Of a stretch of 64,000 nt of DNA, positions 60,756 to 64,000 are shown in pieces. The DNA is from CAYJDP01 sp964371025. GTDB lineage: Bacteria; Bacillota_I; Bacilli_A; RF39; UBA660. The first letter of the stretch is position 1. The number at the start of each line of letters is the position of its first letter. A program made the translations under genes and the position numbers. Below the pieces are notes generated by a model that saw nothing but the letters and a program-made list of their open reading frames with translations, was not told the DNA's origin and ran no database searches. The stretch is from NCBI GenBank assembly GCA_964371025.1, contig CAYJKH010000003.1:84929-148928 (forward strand). The letters run 5' to 3'.

Positions 60756-61067
60756 ATGTCAAAAGAGAAAGTTCGTATTAGATTAAAAGCTTATGATCAC
60801 AGAGTTTTAGATAATGCAGTGACTAAAATAGTGGAAACTGTTAAAAGATCAGGTGGAGATATTTCGGGACCAGTTCCGTTACCAACTGAAATTGAAAAGT
60901 TTACAATTTTAAGAGCTGTTCATAAATATAAAGATTCACGTGAACAATTTGAAATGCGTACACACAAAAGATTAATTGATATCAAAAATCCTACTAAGGA
61001 AACAATCGATGCGTTAACTCGTTTAGATTTACCTAGTGGTGTTAATATTGATATTAAAGTTAAATAA
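60756..61067 (+). CDS. rpsJ: 30S ribosomal protein S10
   Basis: Ribosomal protein that also acts as NusE in antitermination. The 103 residues show RIRLKAYDHRVLDNA (about 7-21), SGPVPLPTE and REQFEMRTHKRLIDI. It heads the S10 operon after a long leader. AGGGAGG precedes the ATG. Confidence 0.98.
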   Translation: MSKEKVRIRLKAYDHRVLDNAVTKIVETVKRSGGDISGPVPLPTEIEKFTILRAVHKYKDSREQFEMRTHKRLIDIKNPTKETIDALTRLDLPSGVNIDIKVK

Positions 61068-61079
61068 TAGGAGGATATA

Positions 61080-61802
61080 ATGAAAGGAATCTTAGGAAGA
61101 AAAATCGGAATGACTCAAGTATTTACTAAAGAAGGTAAATTAATTCCGGTTACTGTAGTTGAAGTGGAACCAAATGTAGTTACACAAATCAAGACAGTTG
61201 AAAAAGATGGTTACGAAGCAGTTCAACTTGCAACTGACACAGTTAGAGCTAAACTTAGTAACAAAGCAAAAATGGGTCATACAGCAAAAGCTAACACTGA
61301 ACCTAAGCGCTTCTTAAAAGAAATTAGAGGAGTTAACTCAGCTGATTATACTTTAGGGCAAATTATTGGTGTTGACTTCTTTAATGAAGGAGAAATCATT
61401 GATGTAACAGGAATCAGTAAAGGTAAAGGGTTCCAAGGGGTTATTAAACGTCATAATCAATCTCGTGGACCGATGAGTCATGGATCTCATTACCATAGAG
61501 GGGTAGGTTCTCTAGGAACTATGAGACCAATGCACGTTTTAAAAGGAAAAAAACTTCCTGGTCAAATGGGTAATGTTCAAAGAACAGTTCAAAATTTAGA
61601 AATTGTATCAGTGGATACTGAAAATAGTGTGCTTCTTATAAAAGGAAATGTTCCAGGTCCAAAGAAATCACTAATTATGATTCGTACTGCTGTTAAAAAA
61701 CCAGGTGCTCAAAATCCTGTTCAAGAATTAATTTCTTACAAGGAAGAACCTGTAGCACAAGTTGAAGTTGAAGATACTACAAACCAAACAGTAGAAAATT
61801 AA
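61080..61802 (+). CDS. rplC: 50S ribosomal protein L3 with acidic tail
   Basis: Binds near the peptidyl transferase centre. The 240 residues start MKGILGRKIGMTQVF; the core loop FQGVIKRHNQSRGPMSHGSHYHRGVGSLG (about 119-147) is intact. The usual length is about 209, so about 30 residues are added at the C-terminus after VKKPG, with EEPVAQVEVEDTT, an acidic tail unlike the usual basic end. Similar tails occur in some Mollicutes. Confidence 0.96.
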   Translation: MKGILGRKIGMTQVFTKEGKLIPVTVVEVEPNVVTQIKTVEKDGYEAVQLATDTVRAKLSNKAKMGHTAKANTEPKRFLKEIRGVNSADYTLGQIIGVDFFNEGEIIDVTGISKGKGFQGVIKRHNQSRGPMSHGSHYHRGVGSLGTMRPMHVLKGKKLPGQMGNVQRTVQNLEIVSVDTENSVLLIKGNVPGPKKSLIMIRTAVKKPGAQNPVQELISYKEEPVAQVEVEDTTNQTVEN

Positions 61803-61865
61803 AAATCATCACAAAGTATAAAAGATTATAAAAATAAAGAAAAGTGATGAAAGGAGGAATCGTAA

Positions 61866-62492
61866 ATGGCAAAAGTAGAACTTTTAAATATTAAAGGTGA
61901 AAAAATAGATGACATTAGCTTAAATAAAGAATTATTTGGAATGACTCCGAATGATAACGTATTATATGATGCAATTATTTTAGCTAGAGCATCGTTAAGA
62001 CAAGGAACACACAAAACTAAAAACCGTTCTGAAGTTTCTGGTGGGGGAAGAAAACCATGGAAACAAAAAGGAACTGGTAGAGCACGTCAAGGATCTATTA
62101 GATCAGTACAATGGCGTGGAGGAGGAAATTATGGTACTCCAGTACCTAGGGATTACTCTAAAAAACAAAATCGTAAAGAAAGAAGATTAGCTTTGAAATC
62201 TGCACTTGCTCATAAAGCAAATGAAAAAGCAATTACAGTTTTAGAAAATCTTACTTTTAAAACACCTAAAACAAAAGAAATGGTAAATTTATTAACTTCA
62301 TTAAAAATGACTGAAAATAAAGTGTTATTTATAGTAGATGAGTTTGATGATAATGTTATTTTATCTTCAAGAAATTTAGAAAATATTTTATTAATATCAG
62401 CAGATGAAATTAATGTTTTAGATTTAGTAGCGGCAGAAAAAGTTATTATGACAAAAGCTGCACTTGCAAAAATAGAGGAGGGGCTTAACTAA
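61866..62492 (+). CDS. rplD: 50S ribosomal protein L4
   Basis: Lines the exit tunnel. The 208 residues contain RQGTHKTKNRSEVSGGGRKPWKQKGTGRARQGS in the extended tunnel loop (about 43-75). A 63-base gap after rplC contains an inverted pair TCATCAC (61806-61812) and GTGATGA (61844-61850) close to the ribosome site. It ends one base into rplW. Confidence 0.97.
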   Translation: MAKVELLNIKGEKIDDISLNKELFGMTPNDNVLYDAIILARASLRQGTHKTKNRSEVSGGGRKPWKQKGTGRARQGSIRSVQWRGGGNYGTPVPRDYSKKQNRKERRLALKSALAHKANEKAITVLENLTFKTPKTKEMVNLLTSLKMTENKVLFIVDEFDDNVILSSRNLENILLISADEINVLDLVAAEKVIMTKAALAKIEEGLN

Positions 62493-62776
62493 TGAAAGAT
62501 ACAAAGTATTTAGAAATAATTAAAGCGCCTGTTATTACAGAAAAATCTGAAATAGCAAAAGGTGAAGGGGTTTATACTTTTAAAGTAGATCCTAAAGCTA
62601 ACAAAATTGAAATAAAAAAAGCTATTGAAAAAATCTTTAGTGTTAAAGTTACTTCAATTAAAACAATAAATGTTAAACCTAAAAAGAAAAGAGTTGGTCG
62701 TTATACTGGATTAACAAATCGTTCTAAGAAAGCGATTGTTACTTTAGAAGAAGGTCAAACGATTGATCTTGGTTAG
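62492..62776 (+). CDS. rplW: 50S ribosomal protein L23
   Basis: Sits at the tunnel exit and docks trigger factor and SRP. The 94 residues show IKAPVITEKSE (about 9-19), YTFKVDPKANKIEIKKAIEKIF and VKPKKKRVGRYTG. The ATG overlaps the rplD stop (TAATG), and AGGAGGGG precedes it. Confidence 0.97.
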   Translation: MKDTKYLEIIKAPVITEKSEIAKGEGVYTFKVDPKANKIEIKKAIEKIFSVKVTSIKTINVKPKKKRVGRYTGLTNRSKKAIVTLEEGQTIDLG

Positions 62777-62792
62777 AAGGAGGAGTTAAATT

Positions 62793-63623
62793 ATGGCAAT
62801 TAAAAATTATAAACCTACTACACCAGGACGTAGAGGGATGAGTACTTTAGTTAACAATGAAATAACTAAATCAACTCCTGAGAAATCTTTAGTTGTAACT
62901 ATCAAAAAAAGTGGTGGACGTAATAATCAAGGTAAAATTACTGTTCGTCATCATGGTGGTGGTGCTAAAAGAAAATATCGTATAATTGATTTCAAAAGAA
63001 ATAAATTAGATATTCCAGGAAAAGTAGCAAGTATTGAGTATGATCCAAATAGAACTGCAAATATTGCATTAGTTAATTATGCAGATGGAGAAAAAAGATA
63101 TATTCTTGCTCCAAAAGGATTAGAAGTAGGGATGACAGTTTCAGCTGGAGAATCAGCAGATATTAAAGTTGGGAATGCATTACCAATTATGAAAATACCT
63201 GTAGGGACTGTTATTCATAATATTGAATTAAGACCTGGTAAAGGTGGAGAACTAGCAAGAAGTGCTGGGGCATCTGTTCAAATCCTTGGACGTGAAGAAA
63301 AATATGTTCTAATTCGTTTAGCGAGTGGAGAACAAAGAAAAATATTAGGAACTTGTATGGCAACTATCGGAACTGTTGGGAATGAAGATTCATCATTAGT
63401 AAAAATAGGAAAAGCTGGACGTAATCGTCATAAAGGTATTAGACCTACAGTTCGTGGTTCTGTTATGAACCCTAATGACCATCCACATGGTGGGGGGGAA
63501 GGTCGTGCACCAATTGGACGTAGCGCACCTGTTACTCCTTGGGGTAAACCTGCACTTGGATTAAAGACACGTAAGAAAAAACAATCTGATAAGTTCATTG
63601 TACGTCGTCGTAATAGTAAATAG
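62793..63623 (+). CDS. rplB: 50S ribosomal protein L2
   Basis: Primary 23S rRNA-binding protein needed for subunit association and peptidyl transfer. The 276 residues begin MAIKNYKPTTPGRRGM and contain GGRNNQGKITVRHHGGGAKRKYR, AGRNRHKGIRPTVRGSVMNPNDHPHGGGEGRAPIG (the conserved His region, about 214-250) and a basic tail. Confidence 0.98.
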   Translation: MAIKNYKPTTPGRRGMSTLVNNEITKSTPEKSLVVTIKKSGGRNNQGKITVRHHGGGAKRKYRIIDFKRNKLDIPGKVASIEYDPNRTANIALVNYADGEKRYILAPKGLEVGMTVSAGESADIKVGNALPIMKIPVGTVIHNIELRPGKGGELARSAGASVQILGREEKYVLIRLASGEQRKILGTCMATIGTVGNEDSSLVKIGKAGRNRHKGIRPTVRGSVMNPNDHPHGGGEGRAPIGRSAPVTPWGKPALGLKTRKKKQSDKFIVRRRNSK

Positions 63624-63641
63624 GAAAGGATGATTTAAAAA

Positions 63642-63914
63642 ATGGCAAGAAGTTTAAAAAAAGGACCTTATGTATTTGAAAAATTACTAAAAAGAGTTCA
63701 AGAAGTTAATAAATCTGGAAAAAAAGAAGTCATTAAAACATGGTCACGCCGTTCCACAATTTTCCCTGAATTTATAGGACATACATTTGCAGTACATAAC
63801 GGTAGAGAATTTATACCAGTTTATGTAACTGAAGATATGGTTGGACATAAATTAGGTGAATTTGCATTAACACGTAAATTCGGTGGACATGGTTCAGACA
63901 AAAAGAAAAAATAA
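63642..63914 (+). CDS. rpsS: 30S ribosomal protein S19
   Basis: Head protein of the small subunit. The 90 residues start MARSLKKGPYVFEKLLKRV; WSRRSTIFPEFIGHTFAVHNGREFIPVYVTEDMVGHKLGEFA follows, the family signature. AAAGGATGAT precedes the ATG. Confidence 0.98.
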   Translation: MARSLKKGPYVFEKLLKRVQEVNKSGKKEVIKTWSRRSTIFPEFIGHTFAVHNGREFIPVYVTEDMVGHKLGEFALTRKFGGHGSDKKKK

Positions 63915-63932
63915 AATTGACTAGGAGGAAAG

Positions 63933-64000
63933 TATGGAAGCAAAAGCAATCGCAAGAGGACTTAGAGTTTCACCTATTAGAGCTAGATTAGTATCAACTT
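63933..64000 (+). CDS. rplV: 50S ribosomal protein L22 (partial, cut by window end)
   Basis: The first 22 codons read MEAKAIARGLRVSPIRARLV, the L22 N-terminus. AGGAGG lies before the ATG, 18 bases after rpsS. This matches S10 operon order. Confidence 0.93.

Noticed and set aside
60935..60944. TTCACGTGAA palindrome resembling the core of a parS site
   Set aside because: It lies in the rpsJ coding region, encodes conserved residues, and the flanks do not match TGTTTCACGTGAAACA. Only the ten-base core agrees.
61806..61850. TCATCAC...GTGATGA inverted repeat before rplD as an L4 control hairpin
   Set aside because: Seven base pairs closing a 31-base AT-rich loop is too weak to call a regulatory structure. 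It is mentioned only in the rplD entry.

Overview
The window is 64 kb of bacterial chromosome around the replication origin of a low-GC, AT-rich Firmicute. Visible reasons: AGGAGG-type ribosome sites, TTGACA/TATAAT promoters, a T-box riboswitch, a Bacillus-style L10 leader, ComK, Spo0A and WhiA, and the gene order rpmH-oriC-dnaA-dnaN. Tryptophan is encoded by TGG, and TGA ends at least rnpA, so this is the standard bacterial code and not the Mycoplasma code. Genes are compact and intergenic gaps short. My inference is an uncultured Bacilli or Erysipelotrichia-like lineage with a modest genome; the species cannot be named from the sequence.

Left of the origin (1-5766, minus strand) lie gyrB (cut by the window edge), recF, a comK homologue, dnaN and dnaA. 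The origin (about 5767-6000) carries DnaA boxes next to a consensus rpmH promoter. To the right nearly everything is on the plus strand, with the replication fork: rpmH, rnpA, yidC, khpB, mnmE, mnmG, rsmG, a long Noc-like ParB paralogue, soj, spo0J, an MscS channel, a DUF951 protein, an AbgT-type transporter and ychF. Next comes an envelope-stress-like cluster (18.9-22.2 kb: SPFH-SHOCT protein, zinc-ribbon membrane protein, small charged protein, DUF4190 protein). Then follow secE-nusG, rplKA, rplJL, rpsL-rpsG-fusA and tuf, with leader structures before rplK, rplA and rplJ.

From 30 to 60.6 kb a mixed housekeeping block separates tuf from the S10 operon. It holds femX (the only minus-strand gene right of the origin), murD-eno, T-box-aspS, two poorly known genes, valS, uvrB, uvrA, lgt, whiA and a TGS-uridine kinase. 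It continues with a lower-glycolysis series gapA-pgk-tpiA-(spo0A)-(AAA ATPase)-gpmI, then a Y-family polymerase, an unknown membrane protein and a DUF285-repeat surface protein. The S10 operon (rpsJ, rplC, rplD, rplW, rplB, rpsS, start of rplV) closes the window.

Most unusual points: (1) comK sits inside the dnaN-recF cluster behind a perfect Spo0A box, and a Spo0A homologue with a changed recognition helix is encoded among glycolytic genes; (2) a very short triosephosphate isomerase lacks the dimer-interface loop; (3) Noc lacks the membrane helix and carries a large acidic linker; (4) rpoB-rpoC are missing from their usual place; (5) most terminator hairpins overlap the stop codon of the gene before them. 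There are no rRNA or tRNA genes, CRISPR arrays, transposases or phage genes. No stretch longer than 300 bases lacks a gene.
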